NCBI GenBank assembly: GCA_014800245.1
Contig: JAAVGM010000019.1
Coordinates: 74,424 to 138,423 of the forward strand
DNA from: Bacteroidales bacterium
GTDB lineage: Bacteria > Bacteroidota > Bacteroidia > Bacteroidales > Muribaculaceae
Reading direction: 5' to 3'
DNA: 64,000 nucleotides
Every line of letters starts with the position of its first letter. Positions within the stretch are counted from its first letter, which is position 1. Of the stretch, positions 9,319 through 18,121 are shown one piece after another. A program made the position numbers and the translations under genes. The notes beneath the pieces are model-generated. The model worked only from the letters and a program-made list of their open reading frames with translations. It was not told the DNA's origin and ran no database searches.

Positions 9319-10557
9319 TTATTTGGCTGTGTTCTTTTCATCGGCCACGCCATCAGCGGCGGCACGATGAGTCATTATCATATCCACGATATCAGCAGCC
9401 ACTTCCCTTTTGCTCTTCAGCGGGAATGCCACATTGCGATCTCGCGTGATTATTGTCACCTTGTTAGTATCCGTGCGAAACCCGGCACCTTTATCAGCAA
9501 GCGAATTGAGCACCACCATATCAAGGTTTTTCTTTTCAAGTTTCTTCTGCGCGTTGGCTTCGCCGTCTTGGGTTTCGAGTGCAAAACCTACGAAAGTCTG
9601 CCCCTTTTCTTTCTCTTTAGAAACATTAAGGGCAATATCGGGATTCTTCACAAGGCGGATGGTCATCTCATCCGTGGCCTCACGCTTGATTTTCTGATCG
9701 GCGCATACCTCCGGACGGTAGTCTGCCACGGCTGCCGTGAATATCCCCACATCGGCTTTCTTAAATTCCTCTTTAGCGGCAGCTTCCATTTCCAATGCAC
9801 TTTCCACCTTGATAATCCTGATTGAAGGATTCTCAGGATACGCATTCACCGGACCGGAAACAGCCACGACTTCTGCACCACGCGCGGCACATTCCTCGGC
9901 TATGGCGAATCCCATCTTTCCGGAGGAATAGTTACCGATAAAACGCACGGGATCGATCTTTTCGTATGTCGGACCGACAGTGAGAGCCACTTTCATCCCT
10001 TTCATATCCTCCTTTCGGGCAAAGAAAGCCTCTACCCTTTTGAGAATCTCTTCGGGTTCGGCCATGCGACCTTTCCCCACGAGATGCGAGGCAAGTTCCC
10101 CTTCGGCAGCCTCGATGATCTCCACGCCGTCGGCGGCGAGTGTGGCGAGATTGCGCTGAGTGGATGGGGAGGCATACATATCAAGATCCATAGCCGGCGC
10201 CACCATCACATGCTCTTTGGCTGAGAGATATGTAGTGACGAGCATATTGTCGGCAATCCCGTTTGCCATCTTCCCGAGGGTGGAGGCTGTGCAGGGAGCT
10301 ATCACCATGAGGTCGGCCCAGAGACCGAGATCCACATGGCTATGCCATTCGCCTGTGTTGGCGGCAAAAAAATCACTCACCACCGGCTTTCCGCTCAAGG
10401 GGGAAAGAGTGACGGGAGTGATGAATTCCTTTGCAGCAGGGGTCATCACCACTTGCACCTCCGCACCGCTCTTTATCAATAACCTTAAAAGAATCGCCGA
10501 CTTATAAGCGGCGATTCCTCCTGTTATTCCTAATACAATATGTTTCCCTTTTATCAT
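9319..10557 (-). CDS. coaBC: Bifunctional phosphopantothenoylcysteine decarboxylase / phosphopantothenate-cysteine ligase
   Basis: It performs two consecutive steps of coenzyme A synthesis: joining cysteine to 4'-phosphopantothenate, then decarboxylating the product. The N-terminal flavoprotein (CoaC) half has GGIAAYK, the catalytic His74 in the HSHVDL motif and the substrate-binding PAMDLDMY motif. The CoaB half begins near residue 185 with the VGPTYEKIDPVRFIGNYSSG nucleotide-binding signature and includes FTAAVADYRP and KNPDI. The gene overlaps the exonuclease gene upstream by 4 bases. Confidence 0.95.
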   Translation of the reverse strand: MIKGKHIVLGITGGIAAYKSAILLRLLIKSGAEVQVVMTPAAKEFITPVTLSPLSGKPVVSDFFAANTGEWHSHVDLGLWADLMVIAPCTASTLGKMANGIADNMLVTTYLSAKEHVMVAPAMDLDMYASPSTQRNLATLAADGVEIIEAAEGELASHLVGKGRMAEPEEILKRVEAFFARKEDMKGMKVALTVGPTYEKIDPVRFIGNYSSGKMGFAIAEECAARGAEVVAVSGPVNAYPENPSIRIIKVESALEMEAAAKEEFKKADVGIFTAAVADYRPEVCADQKIKREATDEMTIRLVKNPDIALNVSKEKEKGQTFVGFALETQDGEANAQKKLEKKNLDMVVLNSLADKGAGFRTDTNKVTIITRDRNVAFPLKSKREVAADIVDMIMTHRAAADGVADEKNTAK

Positions 10558-11324
10558 TTTCCTTGTCTCACTTCGTTATAGAAACGAGTTGCCACATCTT
10601 TTGTGTTTCGGGCAAAATCTCCCTGCATCATCCAGGCATAGAATGATGGCTCGCGGCGGAACACCTCTTTCACGGGCTGACCTTTATGCTTGCCGAAGTT
10701 CATCACCGGCACATCGTTGTCGTCGAGCACGAAGCGTGCGGCAAGATCGATCCCTCTTCCTGCGCGTGAAAACTCTGCAAGTTTCTCAACATCGTTTTCG
10801 AGCGTGTCGTAGCGGTCGAGCTGACTCATAAGCACTTCATAAGTTGCTTTAGTGTCGTTGAGGGCGGCATGGGCTCCTTCAAGTTCCTTATTGCAATAGA
10901 ATCTATAGGCGGCCACGAGAGTGCGCTGTTCCATCTTATGGAATATATTCTGCACATCCACGAAATTTCTGCCGGAGATGTCAAAATTGAGCCCTACTCT
11001 GGCAAACTCCTCTATAAGGAGGGGCACATCGAATTTATTGCTGTTATATCCTGCAATGTCGCATCCGTCGAAGATGGCAAGCAGAGCCTTTGCAATCTGG
11101 CGGAATGTGGGTTCGTCTTTCACATCCTCGTCATAAATCCCATGCACGGCGCTTGCCTGCTCCGGAATATGCATCTCCGGATTCAGACGGCGTGCCTTGG
11201 TCTCCTCAGTGCCGTCGGGATAGACCTTTATGTAACTCAATTCCACGATACGGTCTTTCACCACGTTTGTGCCCGTGGTTTCGAGATCGAAGAATATGAT
11301 CGGGCGTTTAAGATTTAGCTTCAT
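10554..11324 (-). CDS. DnaQ-like 3'-5' exonuclease (DEDDh)
   Basis: This 256-residue protein begins with the ExoI motif FFDLETTGT (catalytic Asp and Glu). It continues with GYNSNKFDVPLL (ExoII Asp) and ends the nuclease domain with AHAALNDTKAT (ExoIII His and Asp), which makes it a DEDDh exonuclease. A C-terminal part after residue 165 contains MNFGKHKGQPV, a small domain common in bacterial DnaQ-like proteins. It is coupled by 4-base overlaps both to dnaN before it and to coaBC after it. A proofreading or repair function alongside the clamp is plausible. Whether it is the replicative epsilon subunit is not shown. Confidence 0.85.
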   Translation of the reverse strand: MKLNLKRPIIFFDLETTGTNVVKDRIVELSYIKVYPDGTEETKARRLNPEMHIPEQASAVHGIYDEDVKDEPTFRQIAKALLAIFDGCDIAGYNSNKFDVPLLIEEFARVGLNFDISGRNFVDVQNIFHKMEQRTLVAAYRFYCNKELEGAHAALNDTKATYEVLMSQLDRYDTLENDVEKLAEFSRAGRGIDLAARFVLDDNDVPVMNFGKHKGQPVKEVFRREPSFYAWMMQGDFARNTKDVATRFYNEVRQGK

Positions 11325-12442
11325 AATACTTGCATCGGCATCTGAATTGTGATCACCTCTTCACCCTCCTGCTGTTTGAGGGGGCTATACACTCCGGGGC
11401 GTGCAGGATCTGAAAGCTTGATCACCACTGCCTCGTCGTGAAGATTATTTAGAATCTCGATCATGAACTGGCCATTGAAACCGATGGTCATCTTGTTGCC
11501 TTCATAATCGCATGAAACATTCTCTTCGGCGGATGTGCCATAGTCGAGGTCCTGCGAAGTGATGTTTATCCCGGCGGTGTCTAATTTGAGCACCACAAGA
11601 TTTGAAGATTTTGCGGCGAATAGACATACTCGACGCAATGCATTGAGAAGCGACACGCGATCCACTGTGAGGGAGAACGGGCTGTCGGTGGGGATCACGC
11701 GGTTATAGTTGGGATATGTTCCCTTGATGAAGAGACAGCTTAAGATGAAGTCGCCAATCTCAAATACTGCCCCTTTGCTGTCGAAAGTCAATTTCACATC
11801 AGCGTCATCCTTCCCTATGATGCTTCTGAGAATTGAAGCGGGTTTGGATGGCATGATGAATGAGGCGTCGAAACCGGGGGCGTATTCGCGGTTGATATAG
11901 CGCACGAGCTTATGCGTGTCGGAGCTGACGAAAGTTATGTCCCCTTCATGGATATCCCAATAGATACCGGTCATGATCGGGCGCACTGTGTCTGCACTGA
12001 CAGCGAAGAGCGTGTTTTCGATCCCCTTCTGAGCTATAGAGGCAGGGAAGATGATGGTCTTGGCTTCGGCATCGGGAGTGCGGCTCAATGGATATTCTGC
12101 GGCATCCACGCCCATGAAATTGAAATGGCCGTTGAGGAAGCGGATATCCACCTCTTTTGTGTCATCGTTGATCACAAAAGTGAGGGGCTGGCTTGAAATC
12201 TCTTTAATCACTTCCAAAAGGCGCTTTGCAGGCACGGCGATCTCTCCGTCGCACTCGCTTTCTGTGATTTCCATATAAGCGGTCATCACATTTTCCTGGT
12301 CGCTGCCGGTGATGCTGAGTCGGTCGCCCTCCACTTTAAGAAGGAAATTATCGAGGATCGACAATGCGTTTTTGGCGTTGATAACCTTGCTCACAGCCTG
12401 AAGCTGATTCTGAAAGGTTTTGCCGGATACATTGAATTTCAT
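11321..12442 (-). CDS. dnaN: DNA polymerase III beta sliding clamp
   Basis: The 373-residue length and three-fold internal topology match the bacterial clamp, which encircles DNA and tethers the replicative polymerase. Recognisable parts are the N-terminal VSKVINAKNALSILDNFLL and the C-terminal end VITIQMPMQVL, which forms the protein-binding pocket. It is the first gene of the dnaN-exonuclease-coaBC-DUF4835-recN operon and has its own promoter. The neighbouring hsdR gene ends 124 bases upstream. Confidence 0.97.
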   Translation of the reverse strand: MKFNVSGKTFQNQLQAVSKVINAKNALSILDNFLLKVEGDRLSITGSDQENVMTAYMEITESECDGEIAVPAKRLLEVIKEISSQPLTFVINDDTKEVDIRFLNGHFNFMGVDAAEYPLSRTPDAEAKTIIFPASIAQKGIENTLFAVSADTVRPIMTGIYWDIHEGDITFVSSDTHKLVRYINREYAPGFDASFIMPSKPASILRSIIGKDDADVKLTFDSKGAVFEIGDFILSCLFIKGTYPNYNRVIPTDSPFSLTVDRVSLLNALRRVCLFAAKSSNLVVLKLDTAGINITSQDLDYGTSAEENVSCDYEGNKMTIGFNGQFMIEILNNLHDEAVVIKLSDPARPGVYSPLKQQEGEEVITIQMPMQVL

Positions 12443-12510
12443 ATCTTATGTTGCGTTGTTTTGTTATCTTGGTTTAGGCTATTCCTGTTCGGGCATAGCA
12501 ATTCAATATG

Positions 12511-12518
12511 CAAAGATA
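12511..12518 (-). promoter_or_regulatory. dnaN promoter -7 element
   Basis: TATCTTTG on the minus strand matches TAnnTTTG, about 70 bases before the dnaN start. I see no clear upstream TTTG box at the normal spacing. Confidence 0.6.
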
Positions 12519-12566
12519 ACAAAATTTAGCCATATTCTTTATTTTTATCCCTCTTTTTATTTAAAT

Positions 12567-15500
12567 CTATAATGAAACCTTTAGCTCCGGGAGCGAACGG
12601 GCTATGATATAGGCATACATTGTGATGAGGATATGCACCGCCTCGCGAAGATCATCGTCGGCTATCTCGGGCGCGCTGTGAGCCTCATCATTTCTCCATT
12701 CCCTCACCTTCTCCAAGTAGTCACGGAATCGGTAATATCTGGAGTCGGTGGTATGCCTCAAGTTTCTAAGCCATTCGTGCCCGAAGATGCAATCGGCGAA
12801 TGTGGCATTATCAGCCGATGCCGCCCGATTGGTGACTTCCCGGTTATTGATTATGTAGTAAAGCTTTTTGAGGAATGGCTCGAACTTCCCCACCAATGTG
12901 TTGAAATTCACGCGGCGCTCCAGTTCGCTCAACCTATCGTTGCAAAGCAACTGATTGAAGGAATGGATCAACAGATCGTTTGCTCCGTTCAACTTCGGTT
13001 TTGCCACACGCTTCTGAATCACATTAATGAGATATTCAGCCACTTCATCCAGACGGCGCGATGTCTGTGCGAAAGCCGTAAATTCATCTTTAATCTCCTC
13101 CGCAATCTTTTCCGACAGACGATGCAGGTCGAGCTCTATTCCGCTCTGCTGATTGTTGCGGAGAGCCAAGTCGAGGATGCTGCGGATATATTCTCGTGCA
13201 AAGGGGGTGTCGTTGGCTAATTCCTCGAATATATCTATCCCTTTCTCGCTTATATCCAATGACAGGCTCTGCGCACGGTCGGAGCAAAGCTCGCGCAACA
13301 CGCTATACGAGTTATCGCTCCTGATAGCCTCATTTATCTCTTGGTCGGCGAGTATCATATTGTTGAGCGGACGAAGCACAACATCATGCTCTTCTAAGAA
13401 TCCCTTATATGGCTCATTCACTATATCAAGAATCTCACGCAAGGAGCGCTTCTCATCCTCTTGGGGCGCCTTGACATCTCCGATTCGCGAGGATTTGAGA
13501 GCAGCATCCTCCTCTTCAAGAGTGATTGTACCATCCTGAATCATCTGAAGGCGAAGTTTATTGAGATCCACTCGGTCGAGAATCTCCATCGGGAGTGTCT
13601 CGCGGGTGTATTGCAATCGAGGATACAGCGCGCGCAGGAAGACGTATTCCCTCTCAAGTTCGGGATCGCAATACGTTAGAAGCTGAGCCATGAAGCCATA
13701 GCTTCGGATATAACGGTTCACCAATTTGCGGAATCTATCTTTATCCTCATTGCGAAGGGGGGTCTCCCTTTCCTTGACAATTGCATTGCACACCGAAACA
13801 GCTGAGGCAACATCTTGCTTTATCATGGCTTCCACCACCTGATCCCGCTCTGCATCGCTATATATCTTGAATCCTTTTATATCATCCAGCAGAGAGTATA
13901 GGCGCTGGGTATCAACCTCGCCGGTGAGGATTGTGGTCTGATAATATTTTTGGAATGCTTTCTGCACAGATTCGGCATCGTTGCGGAAGTCGATCACCAT
14001 TGTATCCTCCTTCTTCACTCCCCCTTTGTCGTAGCAGCGGTTGAGGCGTGAAAGGGTCTGAATGCATTGTATTCCTCCGAGCGATTTATCCACAAACATT
14101 GTGTGGAGCAAGGGCTGGTCGAAACCGGTTTGAAATTTATCGGCCACAATGAGAAGACGATAGTCGGGCGTATCGAAGGTCTCGCGTATTTTATCATCCT
14201 TTATCCCCCATCCGTTCATCTTATCTTCTGTATATTTAGTGCCGTCGGGGAGCTCCACTTCTCCTGAGAATGCCACTAAGGTCTTGAATTCATTATCATA
14301 TTCTTCGGCAAGGAGCTGATCGAATATCTTTTTATAGACCACGGCCGATGCCCGGCTGTCGCTCACAAACATAGCCTTGGCTTTCCCTCCTATCTTATTG
14401 CGGGTGTGCTGCATGAAATAGCTCAACGCAAGCCGGGCTTTCATCATCATATTCTCCGGCTCTGCATTCAGTTTCTTAAGAATGAGCGCCACTGATTTCT
14501 TCTCGCCGTAAAGCTCTTCCGAATCTTGGGCCACTCCTTCGGTGGTCAATGCCATTGTAGGATGCGGTGAATTCTTTTCCACATATTCAAACATAGTTCG
14601 GTAGGTGGTGTAGTTTCTCAGCACATCAAGGATGAATTTCTCATCAATGGCTTGCTTCATGGTGTAATAGTCGTGGGCTTCATACCCTTCAGGAGTCTTT
14701 TTGCCAAAAAGAGCGTATGTCTTGTCTTTGGGCGTGGCAGTGAATGCAAAATAGCTTATATGACCCATCTGCTGACGCTGTGTCTGCATATAGGCCATGA
14801 GGGCATCCATCTGGTCTTCATAGTTCTCGGCATCGGTTGCTTCCATGGCTGCCTGAATATCGGCATCTGTGGAAAGGGCGGCGACTATATCCTTTGCACT
14901 TTCATTCCCTATCGCTGTGTGTGCCTCGTCGATTATCACGGCATAGTTGCGATGCTTCTCGCGTTTGAGTTCGGCGAGCGCATAACTGAATTTCTGCACC
15001 GTGCTGACTATTATTCTCCCCCCTTCATTTATCGCTTTGGCAAGCTTCTTCGCCCCCCGGCGAATATCTTTCACCACTCCTGCCTCCGTGGCGAAGGCAT
15101 TCACATCGTCGGCCATATTCGCATTGAGCACGATGCGGTCGGTCACCATAATCACGGAATCAAACACCGGTGTCTGATCGGGATTCACAAGGTTTACAAT
15201 CTGATGGGCGAGCCATGCCATAGATTTTGTCTTTCCCGATCCGGCGGAGTGTTCGATAAGATAGTTATGTCCCGGCCCATCCTGCTCCACCCATTTCACA
15301 AGATTTCTAACCACACGCAATTGATGGTAGCGAGGGAAATATGTGATATTTTTGCCATTTGATTGCACATTCTTTATAAAATGGTCGATAATATTGAGCA
15401 AAGAATCGGCCTGCCATATATCGCGCCAAAGATAGGATGTGGCGTAATCCCCCTCCACCTGCGGATTCACCGAATCCACGTTGAATGGAAGGAATGCTGT

Positions 15501-16130
15501 GTCTTCTCCATTTAGGAAAGTGGTCATGAATGCATAGTTGTTATCCACCACAAAATGCACCAATGCCGTGCGCAGCATCTCATTCTTAGGATCACGGTCG
15601 TGGCGATACTGCCAGATCCCATTGGTATAGTTCTGGCCTGTGCCTTCATTTTTCAGTTCGGCAGTGATGATAGGAAATCCATTAAGGAGGATGCAGAGGT
15701 CGAGCTCATTATTCTTATTTCCCTTTTCAAGGGAATATTTCATCTGTCTCACCACGGCGAATCGGTTGGCGAGATATAGTTCATGAAGGGCAGAATCTTC
15801 TCCGGCAAGCGTGGGCTTTGTTTGCATCAGTTTGATTGGGATTCCCTGAATTCTCAATCCCTTGCGAAGGATATCCACCAATGAGTGCCCATTACGCAGT
15901 TTGGAATTATAATCCTTGATCACGGCATCCAGAGCGGCATCATCGCTTTTGAAACGTTTGATCATCCTGGCCCACGTATCAGTTTGCGATCTGAGGAATT
16001 GATAAAGCATATCGGGATCCACCAAGCGTTTGATATCGAAATCACCCGGCTTGCGTGAGATATATTGAGGAGAGGCCAACAAGGCAGCCTCTATATAAGA
16101 TTCAAAATAAGTTTCGTTGTCGATGTTCAT
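12567..16130 (-). CDS. hsdR: Type I restriction enzyme, restriction subunit HsdR
   Basis: HsdR is the ATP-driven translocase and nuclease subunit of a type I restriction complex. An N-terminal PD-(D/E)xK nuclease is visible as Asp144 and Glu158-Leu-Lys160. The helicase motor follows with Walker A AGSGKT (296-301), DEAH (401-404) and the FTATP motif (463-467). The second RecA lobe carries RLLIVADKFQTGFDQP. The helical C-terminus that docks to the methylase runs to residue 1187. The gene is intact. It is the last gene of the operon hsdM-hsdS-four-helix gene-hsdR, 65 bases after the four-helix gene. It lies next to the housekeeping dnaN operon. Confidence 0.95.
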   Translation of the reverse strand: MNIDNETYFESYIEAALLASPQYISRKPGDFDIKRLVDPDMLYQFLRSQTDTWARMIKRFKSDDAALDAVIKDYNSKLRNGHSLVDILRKGLRIQGIPIKLMQTKPTLAGEDSALHELYLANRFAVVRQMKYSLEKGNKNNELDLCILLNGFPIITAELKNEGTGQNYTNGIWQYRHDRDPKNEMLRTALVHFVVDNNYAFMTTFLNGEDTAFLPFNVDSVNPQVEGDYATSYLWRDIWQADSLLNIIDHFIKNVQSNGKNITYFPRYHQLRVVRNLVKWVEQDGPGHNYLIEHSAGSGKTKSMAWLAHQIVNLVNPDQTPVFDSVIMVTDRIVLNANMADDVNAFATEAGVVKDIRRGAKKLAKAINEGGRIIVSTVQKFSYALAELKREKHRNYAVIIDEAHTAIGNESAKDIVAALSTDADIQAAMEATDAENYEDQMDALMAYMQTQRQQMGHISYFAFTATPKDKTYALFGKKTPEGYEAHDYYTMKQAIDEKFILDVLRNYTTYRTMFEYVEKNSPHPTMALTTEGVAQDSEELYGEKKSVALILKKLNAEPENMMMKARLALSYFMQHTRNKIGGKAKAMFVSDSRASAVVYKKIFDQLLAEEYDNEFKTLVAFSGEVELPDGTKYTEDKMNGWGIKDDKIRETFDTPDYRLLIVADKFQTGFDQPLLHTMFVDKSLGGIQCIQTLSRLNRCYDKGGVKKEDTMVIDFRNDAESVQKAFQKYYQTTILTGEVDTQRLYSLLDDIKGFKIYSDAERDQVVEAMIKQDVASAVSVCNAIVKERETPLRNEDKDRFRKLVNRYIRSYGFMAQLLTYCDPELEREYVFLRALYPRLQYTRETLPMEILDRVDLNKLRLQMIQDGTITLEEEDAALKSSRIGDVKAPQEDEKRSLREILDIVNEPYKGFLEEHDVVLRPLNNMILADQEINEAIRSDNSYSVLRELCSDRAQSLSLDISEKGIDIFEELANDTPFAREYIRSILDLALRNNQQSGIELDLHRLSEKIAEEIKDEFTAFAQTSRRLDEVAEYLINVIQKRVAKPKLNGANDLLIHSFNQLLCNDRLSELERRVNFNTLVGKFEPFLKKLYYIINNREVTNRAASADNATFADCIFGHEWLRNLRHTTDSRYYRFRDYLEKVREWRNDEAHSAPEIADDDLREAVHILITMYAYIIARSLPELKVSL

Positions 16131-16195
16131 ATTGCTTTTGCTTTTAATTGGGAGTTATGGGAGATCTGAGAGAACTGGGAGATATGGGAATGCCA

Positions 16196-16837
16196 TCACA
16201 TCCTCCCATTACTCCCATTACTCCCATTGCTCCCATTGCTCCCATTACTCCCATTACTCCCATTCTGCCTGCCGGGCTCCGGCCTCCCATTATTCCTATA
16301 ATTTCTTCTTGCCTGGCTCATCTGCTCTCGGATTCCTCCATATTGCAAGAAATCGCGCTTTTGGCGCTCAATCAGCCCATACAGAAGGCGATCACACTGA
16401 TGAATCAGAGTGATTGCGATATTCGCTATCGTTTCATCCGACCGCTCCGGAAAACGTCTGATGATTTCTGAAGAATCACGCTGCTTTCGGCAGAATCCTT
16501 TAGTCTGAGCAACTTTCTCGCTATCCTTTCCCCACATCTCGAGATTGCGCACACGAAGATAATCCTCATAATCTATCAGAAGCTCCTGAAGACTTGCCTT
16601 CGCCACATTAGTCAACTTTATCTCCGTCTCTTTGGAAGTTGAACCGGCGGCACTACCCTCCGCAATATTCTGCTTTCCGCTGCGGGCAGCCTGCACCATC
16701 TGATCCACCGTGCGATCACCCTTGGAAAGAAATCGGGCGGTGAAATGGAAAGTTATATCGTATATTATCTCAGCCAACTGATAGGCTCGCAGATTTCGGT
16801 AAAACCCTTGCTGAGGAATAAATCTTCCTTGATCCAT
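16196..16837 (-). CDS. Four-helix-bundle (S23/Avd-like) suffix-domain protein in the restriction operon
   Basis: The 213-residue product has the pattern of the four-helix-bundle family related to 23S rRNA intervening-sequence proteins and to Avd of diversity-generating retroelements: FYRNLRAYQLAEIIYDIT, then SGKQNIAEGSAAG, then a helix with LIDYEDYLR. Such proteins form pentamers that bind nucleic acid in the cases studied. The C-terminus is low complexity, (Ser-Asn-Gly)n, encoded by a 9-bp tandem repeat. It lies between hsdS and hsdR, 39 bases after hsdS. Its role there is unknown. No reverse transcriptase or rRNA gene is nearby. Confidence 0.8.
   Translation of the reverse strand: MDQGRFIPQQGFYRNLRAYQLAEIIYDITFHFTARFLSKGDRTVDQMVQAARSGKQNIAEGSAAGSTSKETEIKLTNVAKASLQELLIDYEDYLRVRNLEMWGKDSEKVAQTKGFCRKQRDSSEIIRRFPERSDETIANIAITLIHQCDRLLYGLIERQKRDFLQYGGIREQMSQARRNYRNNGRPEPGRQNGSNGSNGSNGSNGSNGSNGRM
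16202..16264 (-). repeat. 9-bp minisatellite coding a Ser-Asn-Gly tail
   Basis: Seven copies of the 9-mer cTCCCATTa (plus strand; some copies begin with g) follow each other with little variation. On the minus strand they are read in frame as Ser-Asn-Gly repeats at the very end of the four-helix-bundle gene. Copy-number change by slippage would keep the reading frame. Looser GGGAG-type repeats continue to about 16190 and between 16150 and 16190. Confidence 0.95.
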
Positions 16838-16876
16838 AATCTCAAATCTTTAGAATGATATTTAAGAATCGTCAAT

Positions 16877-18121
16877 TTAGATCACTTTCCTTTTACCTGT
16901 CACCACCTCGGAGATGATCGACTGCCGAAGCTCCTTCAGCGTCTCGCGCTTCTTTACCAACTTCTCTTTCAATCCATCTATCTCACCACATTTCTTGTCA
17001 AGATAGTCGGCGATAGACTGCTGCTCAGTAAGAGGAGGGAAAATAATAGATAAATTTTCTATCGTTGAGGAAGCTATGACGGGTTGGGCAGATCCTCCAC
17101 CATATTGATTTAAGTTCATACTCTCAAACAATAAACACAACCATCCATAATCAAATTCCTGTCCTCCTAATACTTTTGAACTAATTAAAGCATGTTCCGA
17201 ACACCAAATTCTTTCGTTAGTGTAATGGACATTCCCACATAACGCCCCAACACGTCCAATTAATATCCTTTCACCACTATAATTAAATTTATCAAACCTC
17301 CCTCTGTATCCATTAGCTCCATAAACTGGATATTCGGCTGTATCGATAAATTGCTCAGAAGTAATTGTATCTCCACTACTAAACCTAACCAAATATTTGA
17401 CTTTTAAAATCTCCCAATGCTCCGGCACCTCCCCTATCCAATCAATTCCGGATTGCTTTAAGGGAACATCCGGATTCAATCCGCGAGTTACAACTCTTGA
17501 AATCTCGCTATGCTTCAACTCGTCGATCAACTCAATCTCCCGATCTACCTTCGCTATCGCCGCATCAATCTCACTACACTTCTCATCAAGCCATGTAGCT
17601 ATCGCCTCTTGTTCAGAATAAGGAGGTAAAGGAAATTTAAAATTTGCAAAATTTGATGTAGAAATTTCCAAAAATGTTGCACCCGAACCTAATATTTCAA
17701 ATTCTTTTGTAGCTATTCTACACAAATAATAGAAGTAATTACTAACTGTTTTCGACTTTGGAACACAGGCTATACACCCTTGATTTGTACATAATGGATT
17801 CTTAGCTAAACCAACAGTTCCTATCGGGGCACGCTTAGAAAAAATTAAACTTTCTGCTGGAACAATTTCAGTTGCACATGAAGCTAATCCATCTTTTGTT
17901 ATATTTTTTCTACCCCGATTTATATAATGATCATCTGTTTTATAATCCGCAGGTGTAACCCAAATAATTTCACCATCCCAATATTCTCTTCTTTCAGTTT
18001 TTGGGGTTGCTCCTGCATATAACCTAAACGAATTTTTAATTGCCGCAGTCTTCCAATGGCTCGGAATCTCTCCAATCCAATCTATTCCGGATGGCTTATA
18101 TGAATCGTAACGTTGTTTCAT
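16877..18121 (-). CDS. hsdS: Type I restriction enzyme, specificity subunit HsdS
   Basis: HsdS determines the DNA sequence recognised by the restriction-modification complex. The 414-residue protein has two target-recognition domains, each introduced by a near-repeat (SGIDWIGEIPSHWK near residue 12 and SGIDWIGEVPEHWE near 222). Each is closed by a matching helical spacer (EQEAIATWLDEKCSEIDAAI and EQQSIADYLDKKCGEIDGLK). Both recognition domains are intact, so the subunit should recognise a bipartite site. The DNA of the two variable domains is much richer in A/T than the conserved parts. The start overlaps the hsdM stop (ATGA). Confidence 0.95.
   Translation of the reverse strand: MKQRYDSYKPSGIDWIGEIPSHWKTAAIKNSFRLYAGATPKTERREYWDGEIIWVTPADYKTDDHYINRGRKNITKDGLASCATEIVPAESLIFSKRAPIGTVGLAKNPLCTNQGCIACVPKSKTVSNYFYYLCRIATKEFEILGSGATFLEISTSNFANFKFPLPPYSEQEAIATWLDEKCSEIDAAIAKVDREIELIDELKHSEISRVVTRGLNPDVPLKQSGIDWIGEVPEHWEILKVKYLVRFSSGDTITSEQFIDTAEYPVYGANGYRGRFDKFNYSGERILIGRVGALCGNVHYTNERIWCSEHALISSKVLGGQEFDYGWLCLLFESMNLNQYGGGSAQPVIASSTIENLSIIFPPLTEQQSIADYLDKKCGEIDGLKEKLVKKRETLKELRQSIISEVVTGKRKVI

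Noticed and set aside
16202..16264. CRISPR array
   Set aside because: The 9-bp units are directly adjacent without spacers and encode a protein tail; no cas genes are present.
16196..16837. Part of a diversity-generating retroelement
   Set aside because: The four-helix-bundle protein is Avd-like, but I find no reverse transcriptase, template repeat or variable repeat nearby.
16877..18121. Inverting specificity locus (phase-variable hsdS)
   Set aside because: Only one hsdS is present, and no recombinase or inverted partial copy lies nearby; variation would need exchange with DNA outside the window.
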